DNA of 64,000 nt, from positions 12,365,950 to 12,429,949 of the forward strand of contig NC_058502.1 of the NCBI RefSeq assembly GCF_020382885.2, written 5' to 3'. Each line of letters opens with the position of its first letter. The first letter of the stretch is position 1. This stretch comes from Scatophagus argus. Lineage: Eukaryota; Chordata; Actinopteri; Scatophagidae. Both the position numbers and the translations under genes were made by a program. Below the pieces are notes generated by a model. The model did no database searches, was not told the origin of the DNA, and saw only the letters and a program-made list of their open reading frames with translations. Positions 1-12,830 of the stretch are shown piece by piece.

Positions 1-1714
1 GTTACCTATTGCTGGAAAACAGCTGACCAGCATTGACTGGAAAGATTTGCATACACAGTACGGAGGCTGACGGCTCTGCAAAGCCATCCACATGGCAAAG
101 ATGCAGTACTGTGTATGTGTTATCGGCATGCTCCAATCTGTTGGGAAGACGCTATCGGTTGCGAGGTGGACGTTCTGATCTCCTCTGCTCGTAGAGAGTA
201 TTGCTTTGATGCATTCCAAATTTTGAACATGTTCAAGTCATTCAGTCAAACTCCAGGCTCAGAGGTCGGTACTTAGAGAGATTTCATGCAGTAAGAGAGC
301 TGGTGTGTGTGAGATAGCAGCTAAAAGAACAAAGCTTACAAGCAGTTACATCCAAAGGTTGAGGTTCAAACCAGCAGCTATAAATCATCTTTGATCTGTG
401 ATGTGGAAATGCAGTCCTGTTGCTTTGTACATCATATACATCTAAAGTGGCAAAATGGAAAGTTTGTAAACCTCATAATATTTTTTGCATTTTTGGCTGA
501 GTTTGTATTAAAATAGCTATGGAATACAGATAAAGGATGTTATCACATAACAAATAACACCTAAAAGTAACTGATCATTTAAATGACATTTAAAGTCAGT
601 TTTGTACATTTTACAAAAAAATTAGATATTGAGTGTTCACACCTTATCCACCTTTAAGTAAAAGAGTGAACTGAAATTTTATGAATTTATCCAAACATTT
701 GTTATGTTCAATCATTGTTTATCTGTATTTAGATGTGCAACATGTGATTAGTAGGACTCACTGTGACAATGTTTTTTATAAAATGGGCCCACAAACAAAA
801 ATGTTGACAGGCGGTGTGCAAACTTCACATTGTTTCTAAGTTACAATTAAACTAAAACATGAAATGTAATCGTTCTTTAGTTTGGGTCAACCAAACATTC
901 AATTCACCTCAGATCACAAAAAGACTGAAAGCTGTGCATTCAGTCTGACCACCGCTGGGTGCTCTCAAATCAGTTTCTCGCTCTTCGTCCCCGACCGCTT
1001 GTGACAAGTGGCTCCGGGTCAATGTGGAGCAAGCGGTGTGAGTCATTCCAAGGCACTTGATTCTTTTCATTTCCTTACGTGATGAACTGAAAAATCAATA
1101 GTGTTCTTCTGCTAATGCCCTTTTTTCCAGGGTACAAATGCACTTAATGAAATGATAACACAATGCTTAATCAAATGCTATTCATCAAGGTTACAAATAT
1201 TCCCTTTGGTATGATGGTCGAACTGTACACTTGTGCACTTTGATGACATTAGTGACATTACTGCCCGATATATTACCAGATTTTAAATTCCATGCAATGT
1301 GACTTAAAAATTAATGCAATGTAAGAATTACAGGTTGTTGAAAAAAATTAAATGAGATACATTCAATCAGTGACACAAAAATTAAAAAAGGATCCTAGAG
1401 ACAGAAGGCAATTCACTAAGCCCAAAAAGGCAAAACAACCTCAGTGATCTAAATTAAACTGACAGATAATTACAGCACTGAGAGCACATACAAGAACGAC
1501 AAAAAAATCAGAGCTGAAGTCATTGTAACAACAGGCCTCAACACAAAGTATCAAAACAGAGAAGAAGTACAGGTTTCTTGTTATCGCTAACTAAACTACC
1601 TACAGCCAAAGAAAAAGAGAAAAAGATATCACTGGTCATTGCTGTGACAGACTTCACATGGTTTCTCAGACACAGTCTGTGCTTTACAGATAGGTGAACC
1701 GAAGGTGGAAACAT
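1..1714 (-). other. 3' untranslated/flanking DNA of the ptpn20-like gene
   Basis: The stretch follows the stop codon of the phosphatase gene on the minus strand. I see no exon-like open frame with splice signals and no canonical AATAAA on the minus strand, so the polyadenylation site is either a variant signal or lies beyond the window edge. The DNA is AT-rich and otherwise unremarkable. Confidence 0.5.
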
Positions 1715-4480
1715 TCAAACTACTTTGTGGTCTTGGGGACTTTCCGGTTGCCACTGGTTGCCGTGAAGCTGTAAAATTCCCTGTAAAACCTCCAACCAGA
1801 CTTTGTAGCAGAAGAGATACTGTTCCTGAAACCAGAAAGACAAAGGGCACATCCAGCTTTTGGCAACTGTGTTTTTTTAAAGCTTGAACTTTGAACTTCA
1901 ACACTTGTGTTGGCACTGACCTTGGTTTGAATCATCCCATGCCGCTGTAGTCTCATCTCTTTTACAATGTCGCTCACATTAATCTGAAGACAGAGACAGA
2001 AGATCGCATGCATAAATATCGTGAGTGTGAACTAGGCTATGACTTTGATTTGTGTCTTCTATTAAGAGTCCATCGACATGCTAGCTGTACTGTACTGGTG
2101 CATAGATGTTTTGAGCTAACTGCTAATGCTTACAATATGCTTACACACTGATGTTTAGCAGGTACAATCTTTTACCATTTGACCGACTTACTTCAGTGTG
2201 TTTGCATGCTAACATTAGCTAATTAGCAACAAGACAAATTACAGTATTAAAGTATTGAAAAATAAATTGTTGACCTGATGACAGCTGATGTCTCCAATAT
2301 GTGAACAACATTTCATGACAATCCATTCAATAGCTTTTTAGACATTTCAATAAAAACTGAAAAAATGTTAAAGTTGGTTGATTCATCCTCTGCGAATCAT
2401 GAAAATTTATATAAAATTTCATGCAGTCTATCTGATACTGTTTGGGATATTTTAGTCTGTACAAAAGTGTTGGACACGGCAGCCATGACTGCCACCCCCA
2501 GAGTTATTACCCACTAGCACCGGTAAAAACTTTAAAATAATGTTAAAGCAGATTTATTAGTAAAAGTAACGAAATGGCTTCCACTCACAGGCAAATCATT
2601 CTCAATGAGGCTGATAATAATGTCAGTGCAGATGAGAACTCCTGTGCGTCCGATGCCGGCGCTGCAGTGCACGGTGACTGGTCCCTTGTGGTGCACTGCC
2701 CTCAGGTAGCGAATGAAGCGAACCAGCTGCTCGGAGCTGTGCGGCACACCATGGTCAGGCCAATGTGTGAACTTCAGGTGACGTACAAAATGAGCCTCAC
2801 CAGTCTGGAATAACAAATTAAGTTTAAAGTTTAAGAACTGCTCACCTTCAAGATGGATTTTGAAGTTTGGAGTAAACCATAATACTAACAACATTATACA
2901 AATTTCTCACCTCTGTCTCTACCATGCGCATGACCTTGATATGGAAGTACTCCATGTACTGTTGGTTTTCCAGGTAAATTTGGTACTTGCCAGTTTCCAG
3001 AGGTACGTCCAGCTTTTCCGGCCAGTACTTGTGACATTTGATCCTTCCCCGTTCTACTTCCTGGGTCATCATGGCAATGACGTCAGATTTGCTTTCCCAG
3101 ATCATCTGCCAGAAGGCCGACACTGTGGAAGGCAGAGGGCCCTGGCAGGAGATGTAGAAGAACTCCTCACTGCCAACTTGCATGCGAATGTAGCTGGCAT
3201 TGATGTAGTCCTGGTTGTCTCCAATGGCAACACGAGTTTTGTCATCTACAGGGGAAAGAGCCAGATGGAAAAAAAACATCCTAAACTGCATCAATTCATA
3301 ATTGAAATAAACATCGAACACCTTCAGCAGCATCCTTCCACAAACAGAGAGACAGAAATCCCTTCTGTTTTTTAACATTCATCCCTACGTCATAAACAAC
3401 AAACACTACCTACCTTGTTGTTGTTCCAAAAGCATGCAATCCAAGTATACGGTAAATAAAGCCAAGTAAATAGCTCTTAGGTCTTGGAGTTGGGCTTAAC
3501 AAACCGGAGCTGTGAAGAATTTTGTTGGTGATGAGAGGGGTGATAGAGCGAAAGCAATTAGGAATGTTTTCTGGGTTAGTCCTCCACCCTGCTTGTGAGG
3601 TCAAAAAAACCACAGACTGGAAATCAGGCTCTCTGAATAGAATAGTAGAAGGCAAAGGATTGGATTGGTAAATAACATGCCTTTTTTGTTTATCTGGACC
3701 ATTTGCACAAACAGCAGTTGTAACAGGCTGCTGGCACCAAGGCATTTTGTGAGGTGCAGTGATATTCCACTGGGGGTCATTATCCTTTTCATCACACTCA
3801 TTCATCTCCACTCTGACCCTTTTCACCCAAACACTCTCTGAGAACTGAGGAAGTAAATGCTTCTGTATGTGTTTGTATCCATGAGTGTGTGCAAGTTTAG
3901 GGTTATCCTGATTTACATTAAGAACGTCCTTAGTCATCTGATGTTCCTGTTAATGCAGCTTATAATATCATTTTCTACTGATGCTGTTTCATTTATTAAA
4001 AATATAAATCTAAGATAATTACAAGATTGGTAACAAATACACCTCTTCTTCATCTTAACATACTTGGCTGACTGTAATTGACTGACTGAAAATTAGTGTG
4101 GAACCAATGAATTATTGATACTAATGTAGGAAATGATTCGCTGAGCAGACATTACTTAAGTGTTATAAACAAATAGTTCATATCCCTTCAGTAAAGACCT
4201 TACAGTCAGATTAAACTGAGTGTCTGAGAAAGGAGCTAACAAACAAGCCCTCCTATAAATGCCAAGTCTGTGAGTATCCAGCTTTTACAAGCTCACCAAT
4301 AAAAACAACTCTGATAGGGGAACGCAAAATGAAGCAAAGGGTTTTGGAGTAATGGAGAAAGTATATATTAAGTCCACTTTCAGACTTACATGGTAGGATG
4401 TCTCTGTAGCGGTTCTTATCTCTGTTCTCAGGGGCTTTCCCCACCAGACAGTTATCAGAAGGCTTCAGATGCTCCAGAGT
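1715..4480 (-). other. Protein tyrosine phosphatase catalytic domain exons
   Basis: Exons 4390-4480, 2911-3245, 2589-2804, 1921-1983 and 1715-1825 encode the C-terminal PTP domain (about residues 2130-2395). Visible catalytic elements are the pTyr loop [11 protein letters not shown], the segment DYINASYI, the E-loop ending in KYWP, the WPD loop (HWPDHGVP), the P-loop [10 protein letters not shown] with its nucleophilic cysteine, and the Q-loop [12 protein letters not shown]. All key residues are intact, so the enzyme should be active. The upstream exons 4677-4825 and 4931-5165 resemble the N-terminal region of human PTPN20, including a WSSEED segment and an EELA...KEFM helix. Confidence 0.88.
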
Positions 4481-7400
4481 CTGAAATGGACAACATGAGC
4501 ACAAAGAGACTGCAGTGTTTTAATGACAATATCTATCTGTGTGTGTGTGTGTGTGTGTGTGTTTCCCTATGTCGGGATCATTGTGGGAAAAAGTTAAATG
4601 ATGAAATTTTGCACTTTGTTAAAGTGACCATAACTTACACCAATTGGTAAGTGTGTACATTATAACACATACACACCATAAACTCTTTGACCAGTTCCTG
4701 CTGGTCCAGCTGATGCTGCAGAATCTGGATGAGAGCTTTGACTCTGGAGCCTGAGTACTGGCTGGTCTTAGCAGGGCTAATGAGGGCTAAACTGGCCAGT
4801 TCCTCCTCTGACACTATGGGTGGGCCTGAGGAAATGAAAGAAAAAAAGAAAATGAATGTCTTATATATTGCTCAGCATAGATACAATTTTCACTCTGACA
4901 ACATCAACAAAAGAGAAGAGGAAAAGACACCTGATTGGGGTGAGGTCATTTCCTGACCAGTGGCATCAAATACATCATCATCTTCTTCGCTACTCCAGCC
5001 ATCTGATTGGGTTCTCCTGATGTCTTTGCAAGACTGGTCCAAAAGTTTGGTCACAATTTGTTTCCTGGGGGAGTCAGGGGGCAGGGGTGAGACCAGACCA
5101 ATTTTACTCTTCGGTAGGGATGAAATCATGCAAGGCTGAGCTTCCTTTCCCTGCGACTTTTCCACCTAAAATACAGTATAGACAAAAGGCTAAAGTATCT
5201 TAATACTTAAGCTATACTTTTTTGTTTTGAGGCTACAGAGAATAACACTATATAGTTCCTGGCTGCTACTCTATTGTTTGTCTCACTGGCCATAGACAGC
5301 AGGATTTATCTCAGGTAGGTGTTTTATTTGTTGCTCTCTGCTGCCTCCTTGTGGTTAACAGTGAAACTCCAACAGACCAAAACAAAAAGAAGGAGCGGGA
5401 GATAAGTGGAGAGGGTATAAGTAGACAACATAAGATAACAATAATTTGGGATTAATACCTGTCAGAAGCTCCATGCAACATATCAGTGACACTGAGGGAT
5501 GGGCAGCAAGCTTGATGAGAAGGGGTGCTGTTACAGCTCTCCTGATCCACAGACAGGCAGCCAGAGGAGGCAACAGACACAAGGAGCAAGATGTTAGTCG
5601 TACATGTTAGTAAAAAGGTAAACAAGGGTAAATGCTAAAATCATGATAATTACACTATAGTTCATGTACTTGTATATGTATATTTATTAGTGTACACATT
5701 ACCTGTTTAATTGCAGCCTCATCTGTCACAACAGTCAGTTGTTGATGTGGTGGAGGAGGTGGCAAAGTGAGGAACACACCAGCTTCACTGACCACAGGGT
5801 CTGATGCTGCCCCTGAGACATTGATAGTAGCATACAATCTATTAGAGCTGTTTTTAAATCCTCTGAGGCAAGACCAAGTCAAGTCACAAGTCTTTCAATA
5901 CAAAGCCAAGGGCTCCTTCGGACTATTTAAAGGCTAATTCAGTATGAGTATACAGCTTTGCAATTCCTCCCTGATTCTGTCTTATTCATTATTTGTTGTT
6001 TTGTGATTTTACCAGATCAAAACTCTTTCTTTCTTTAATTAAATTTTTTTTAAGTCAGTCAGTGTAGGCAGTTAAGTAAGTGAGGTAGTACAGCAGTCAA
6101 GTCAAAGTCAAGTCAGTCAAGTCTCAATTTCATTTTTTTTTTCTTAAATCTGAATTAAGTCAACAGCTCTTTATTCCAGCACTGTTATTCTTCTATTTAT
6201 GAAATTCAAGAGTCTGAAGAGATCATACCAGGTGGGCGCTCTACTGGCTTATTCAGTGTGACGTCAGTTGAGGAACAGGTATCGGGGCTGGACACAGGAG
6301 CGGGCTGCTCGGCTAAAACTGCTTCAGTCTGAGCAGACATGTTGGGTGGTGTTGGTGACTCAGAGTAGGCCAGGGGCAGGATGTCTCTGCAGATGGTGAG
6401 CTGTACGGTACCCTCAGCTTTACGCAGGATATCAACCACCTTATTGTGGCTCAGCCCAGACACAATCACGCCGTTCACCTGGAGTACACACAGTGAGGGT
6501 TTCAGGGTTTTCCCCACTATGGGTGTAATAAAACTGTGTGGATATATGATTGGTTGTTACCTCTAATAGAATATCTCCCACTCTCAGCCGACCGTCCTGC
6601 TCAGCTACTCCACCAGAGCAGATTTCCTTCACTCTGAGCATACTGCCATTGGTTCCCCCAACTAAAGCAAAGCCAAGGCCTCCTCCTTCTGGTTTTTTGA
6701 ACTCCACTTGCATAATGCAACTCTAAAAAGACCAGACGAGTAAAGAAGAGAATAAGGATTTTGAAGAAAATCAGCGACAGGGGAAGAGTGGGTGTCAATT
6801 ATTATTAATTTTGTTCCAGTGTATTTCAAGGAGTGCCTTATATTCTGCAGAAAAAATGTCATTGTGTTGTTAACGCGCGAATCAGATGTACGGAAAGCCT
6901 GAGAGACACACACATGCAGACAGTGACCTCCCCAGCAAAGAATACATTCGCAGATTGACACACAGTAGACTCATGTTACAGTGTGTGTTTCAACAGACAT
7001 TTCAAAAGATGTGCAGTCAATGAAAAAAAGCATAGGGTTGGCAAGAGATTGCAAAAATAAAGAGGTACACCAGAAAGAATGAGCTTCTGGACGAATTTAA
7101 CTGATGTTTAGAAACTTACATCATGTTCTTGGTTGACAGAGAGACATCTGAAATTCCCAGCAGTCCTACACACATCTCCGGCTGAAAAAACACAACAACA
7201 ATACAAGAGGAGTTATCAATGAGTCAGCAGACTAAAGCACTTGAAAGAAAACAAAAAATGTCTCAGATACATATTTTTCAGGCCTAGTTTGCATTCAGCC
7301 AATGAAATCTCTATAATGGACACTGAAAAAAAAAACAACCCACACCAACCTCCCACCTCTTTGGCCATTTTGAAAGAGAAGTGTTGATGGGTGCGATTCT

Positions 7401-10400
7401 TCTATGACAGGTGAACAAGGCTGGTCTTTTCAGACTGACCCTCTCCACTGTCCCTTACCGCTGCATGCACCGTCACCAGGCAACTGAACTACCTGCCCTG
7501 TAGACCACTGGCTGTGTGGCGCTGTCTGTGTGTGTGTGTGTGTGTGATGCCTACAGCCCTGCAGTCCAATACACCAGTGGAGGGCCTGAGGCTTGGTAAT
7601 TATTAATCCTGCTGTGAGAGCCCAGGATCTGTCTGTCAGCATTCAGATCACACGCATGCACACGCACACAACACACACACACACACACACACAGAGCTGG
7701 ACAGAGAACTATCTTTCAGCACTGAGCTCCGGCTTCATGCAGACAAAAGAGCAACAAGCGAAAGGGTGAAAGGGAACCAGTCATGACGCTGATAGAACAT
7801 GTAAAAGCCCAGAGGAGATGAGACACATGAATATATGTGGGAGAGAAAGAAAAATACTCACCGTCTTCGGTAGGAGAGTCTTTCTCTGGAGAGATGGGCT
7901 CCTCAAAACGAGCAAAGAACTTCCTGTCCTTTTTCCAGTCAAACAGACCTACAAAAGAAAAACTTAGTTAGAGATGCACTACCATAGGTTGTACAAGGAA
8001 ACAATTATTTTCCACTACAGGTGCTAAATCTAAAAAAAATAAAAACAACTACCTCTCTTCTAAGAACTGAGAACACTCTCTGGTAATGATTGAACTTAAA
8101 TTATCTTTGTCCAGTTGAGCAGAAACATATATCTGGTTTCTAGGCAATCCATCAAAGCATATAACGACCAAACTATGCTACTTATGCATCCTCAGGTTAA
8201 CCCAAGCAGAAGAAACCATAAATCAGAAGGCCTTACCATTCCACTTAGCCTTGGGGGTCACTGGCTGGTCTTCTCTGTGATAAACATAAACATTAGAGCC
8301 ATTCAAAGATGCAAAAACAAACCTATTTCAGCCTCTCTAACCTTTGAGGGCACATACCTGAGGATTTTAAGTTTAACTTTACGTGGGGCCAGCTCACAGG
8401 CTTTCACTGCATCCTCCAGGGTCATTCCGAGTGTGCACCTGCCACAGATGTAGAGGATCTTATCACTGGGCTGGACACTGCCCTCCTCACTGGCTGGGGA
8501 GCCTGGCACCACCTCCAAACAGTAGATACCCTGCCATTTGCTGCCAATGCCTCCTGTCAGCTTTATACCTAAAAACACAAATATAGTAAACACAATTAAA
8601 CAATCCTGGTTATGTATCTTTGCCTACAGAATTTATAAAAAAAAAGAAAGAAAGAAAGACCCACCCAGCTGTCCTGAAGGAGTCTTGTGGAGAACTACAT
8701 CAGGCAGGCTGTCACAGGAAGGTGGGGCCACCAGGTTGGTAACTGCCCTCCCCAGGGTCATACTCAGTCTTCTCGAAGATGACCTGAGAATCGTCATGGC
8801 AAAATCATCTGCCACATTGGTAACATCATGCCCATTTACCTGGAAAGAAATGATGGAGGAGGAATTGCTCACAGTCATCTTTGTCAGCCCACACTCTAAA
8901 CAAACAGCTCACAACAAAATCAAGTCTTTAAATGTGAAGAAATGCATGAACGTGTGGGTGTGCACACCGTGATGAGCCGGTCTCCTGCCCTGAGACGTCC
9001 ATCTGCCTTGGCTGGGTTGTCCAGTATTTCCTGTATGTAGTAGCAGTTGTCCAGCTTGCTTCGAGTGATGGTGAACCCAAAGCTTCCATTCCTGGACTTG
9101 GTCAGAACCACTGTAAGCTCAAACTCTTTAACCTGTCCCTGACAGCCAAGAAACAAGCAGCATTTTACAGCAGAAATTCTCCAATTTATCTTTAAGACAA
9201 AATGTATTTTTAATTTATCACTTCATGTTAAAGCTTTAACAGTTTGGTGACCTTGGTGAGGCCTGTGGACAAAAAACAAGTGTTCATTTATCTTTAATCA
9301 CAGATTTTCAAAATATAACATTTGTTGAAAATTTAGTACAGCAATGCTGAAATGTTTTATATAAATAAGCATTTTAATATACGTTATGCTGTAAGATAAT
9401 TTGCTTTTTAGGCGGCAGAACATAAAACATCACAAACTTGCCTTTCTTCGACTCTCTTCCTCCTCATCATCATTCTCTTCATCATCATCATCATCCTTGT
9501 ATTGTCTCTCTTTCCTTTCTGGTTCTTCCCTCAGATGAGTGTGGCTCTGGGCAGGAGGTGGCAGCACTGCGGATGGCAGCGTTGGGGCAGGTTGACTGGC
9601 ACAGGGAGGTGCAGAGGACATGACCTGGGCCATGATGGGAGTCAGTGGTGGAGCAGGAGGCTGGGGTGGAGGCGCCATAGGCCTTCCATTCTTGGAGGTT
9701 ACTTTGTAGTGACTCGGAAGAAGCCCCTGCTGGATCGGGTGGTGCTTGGCTTTTGGTGGTTGGGTTGTGAGTGGCTGAGCTGGGTGGGTCAGGGAAGTGG
9801 TCGGGGTGTCAGATGAGAGTTTAAGGGGTGTGATGGCTGAAGTAGGGATGTGAGGGCCGAGGCTTGGATTCTGAGAGATGAAACTAGAGGAGCTGCTGGA
9901 GGTTTGAGAGAGGAGGGCTGTGAGGTTGGTTGTTGGAGTTTGAGTGGCCAGACTAGAGGGAAAGATGTGAGGAGGCTCCAGTGTGGAGCTGATGGTCAAG
10001 TACTCTTCATCTGCCATGATAGTCAGACCATTTCCCATTAGGCAGTAGCTCACACTTCCATCTGCCTCCTCTCTCACTCCGCTGTCGATAGACAAACAGT
10101 ACATGAAATGGAAACTGTAGATACAAAATCAGAACACAAGTAAATAAATGGAAAAAATTGCAGTTCTAGAACCTGATACATTACCTAGAATATGCAAAGT
10201 TTGAAGCTGTCTTAGGGCAGACATCCATAAGCATAACAGTTGAGCCTCTTGTTGTTGCAGCCTCCTCTTCCTTGTCCTTGTTCTTCTCCTTTGCTTCTAC
10301 TTCCTGTTGTTCCTCTAGTTTCCCAATGGTTGACTGTGACTCTGGTGGAACTGGTGTGAAGCCAGAACCAGGTAATACAGGCGAGGCAGGAGATGCTGGG

Positions 10401-12778
10401 GAGGCCGGTGAGGCCGGTGAGACTGGTGACGGAGGTGATGTGGGTGAGGTGGGTGAGGGTGGTGAACGAGGAGGAGATGGAGGAGGCTGATTGATCTGCA
10501 CTTCACTCTCCACATGCTCCTCAGTCTCCAAGAGTGCTGGAGCTGCAGGGGGTTCTGGGCTTTTCTCTATGGCGTTGGTCAGATCTTCCTCTTGGGTGGG
10601 GGTCTGCTTATGGACAGGTATTTTGTCATCATACTGATATTTAAGGAGCTGGCTGTAGTCCTCTCCCAGTCGAATATCCAGAGACCGAGACCGAACCTCA
10701 CGGAAGAGTGCAGGACTCTGCAGATTCAGACAGGAGGTAAGACGGATTGTCCTGATTACTGGGTCTAACTGGTGCATTTTTTTATCTGTGTGTGTGTGTG
10801 TGTGCACATGTGCACTTGGGTGCATGTGAGCTCACCAGTGTGTTGTCATCAGCATCATATAAAAGTCCAGGACCTGGTCGGCAGATCAGCAGATGAACTT
10901 CAGACGGAGCTCCACGTAGCAGGAACAAAACTCTCTGAATATGACCAAAGAAGTACAGAGGGTTTGGGTACAGCTTGAGTCAGACTCAAACTGAACAAAA
11001 CTATTTAACTGTTAAATGTTTAAACGCACTGTGTGAATGCCATTGTGATTCCTTAGCACTAAACAAACACTATGACACAACCAGATTGTTATTTTTGGTG
11101 AAATGAGATTAAAGGATTAGTGACCCGATGACGTTGTGAAGATCTTAAGAAAGAGCAGGGCCAGTGGAGCTGCTGATGCACTCACCGGTCCATTCACCTA
11201 CTGCGCTGCCTTCAGTGAGCATGTCGATACTTTTTCAGCTATAGTCAGAACCTTGCCAAACCAGTCTACTCTTTTAAACCTTTTCATCACATAGTGCAAC
11301 CACCTTCTTATGGTGACTGTGGAAATTCACTGGTTGTTACTACTCTGGTTTAAATATTTAGGGATTAAAAATCATTTGAAATCTCTGATAAACTTACCTG
11401 GTAAGACAGGTCCTTGACAGGTTCTTTGTTCACCGACAGAATGATGTCTCCCTCTTGCAGGAGGCCACTCTCAAGCGCTGGTTGACCTGGGAAGAGACGT
11501 TTAATGCGGACCACGCTGCCACGGTCAGGCCCTGAGCGAAGCTGCGAGATGTTAAAGCTGAAGCCGAGGCCAGACAAACTCTTCTTCAGTATCACCTCAT
11601 GCGTGTTTTCTTGGAAAGAGGAGAGATGGAGGGAAATCTTGGAGCATTAAAGTGTGTTGTGTAATCTTTAATATTGTGGGCTGTGATTTGGTACATTGTG
11701 ATTAAAAAAAAGCAAACAATCATTTTTTTCACATTTCTTTGGACCATTTTCAGTTAAAAAAAGAAAGCTTCATAGAAATGGAGGCCTGTCCCTTTAACCA
11801 AACTGAACAGGCAGCTTCAAGGTTTCAGTCTCGGGGGGACTGAAGGAGCATCAGCTCTGGATGACTCTGACAGCAACCACAATGTAGCTGTCAGATGATT
11901 CAGAGTCACCTCTGGGCCTTTTGTGTGTGTGTGTGTGTGTGTGCATGCTTTTTCTTTTTTTTTTGAGAGCGTATGTACGCCTTTCGTCTGCTCCCTCACC
12001 ATCAGTCACAAAGCTGTAGTCCTTGGCTCGACCACTCAAGGTCGTTTCCATAGAGACATCAGTCCTGGAGGATTGTGTATGTGATGCACTGTGGGCCAAT
12101 GGGGGGCAGGGTGAGTCAGGTCTGGGCTCCAGTATTACTGTGGGCTCCCTTTCCAGTAGCAGGCTCACCACCTACAAGGATGAGATGCACATGTACACTC
12201 TCTACATGTTAACTGTTTACACTTCACTGTGTACAGCATCTCAAGCTAAGGTACCTTTTCAGGGGATATTGAAAAACCAACTTTGAATAATATGAATTGC
12301 AAAAGCTTCTCCACATAAGGTCGAAGGTGCTTAAGGGTCCAACGAGTCCTAAACTTAAACCATAAAGGAACGAAAAACATCATTTAGTTGCAAGGACTCG
12401 TTGGACCCTTAAGCTCCTTCGACCTTATATGGAGAAGCTGTGCAGTCAAACAAAATTACACACAATTACATATTCTCTTTTGCTGATATTATTGCATTTA
12501 TATCAGTTCTTCCTAGATAAAAGTGTTTTAAAAAACATATGTTTATGTTCAGTGTCAGTGTTGCCAGAATCTAGGGTTCAAGGCATGGCTATGTATGACT
12601 GCATATGCATGTTTGTGTGTGTTTGTATACCTCCCCAGTCCTCTTCAGGCACTCGACTGCTTGCTGGTGAGTCACACCCCTCAGGTTGGAGCCATCGACC
12701 TCCAGCAGTCTGTCACCTGTCATACAGACAAACACAAATCTCATCATCATTAGCAACATCAATGCATAAATGGTTTGA

Positions 12779-12830
<52 letters not shown>

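Noticed and set aside
3410..3937. 175-codon open frame on the minus strand
   Set aside because: It lies in a ptpn20 intron, has no family resemblance and is not bounded by splice signals needed by the gene.
5460..5492. Possible 33-bp micro-exon on the minus strand between exons 5703-5812 and 4931-5165
   Set aside because: It has acceptor- and donor-like ends, but the frame reaches a TGA at once after exon 5703-5812, while direct joining of the neighbours is in frame.
9251..9261. Possible 11-bp micro-exon between ctccacag-like and GTCACC signals
   Set aside because: Inclusion would break the frame between two exons that are both phase 0.
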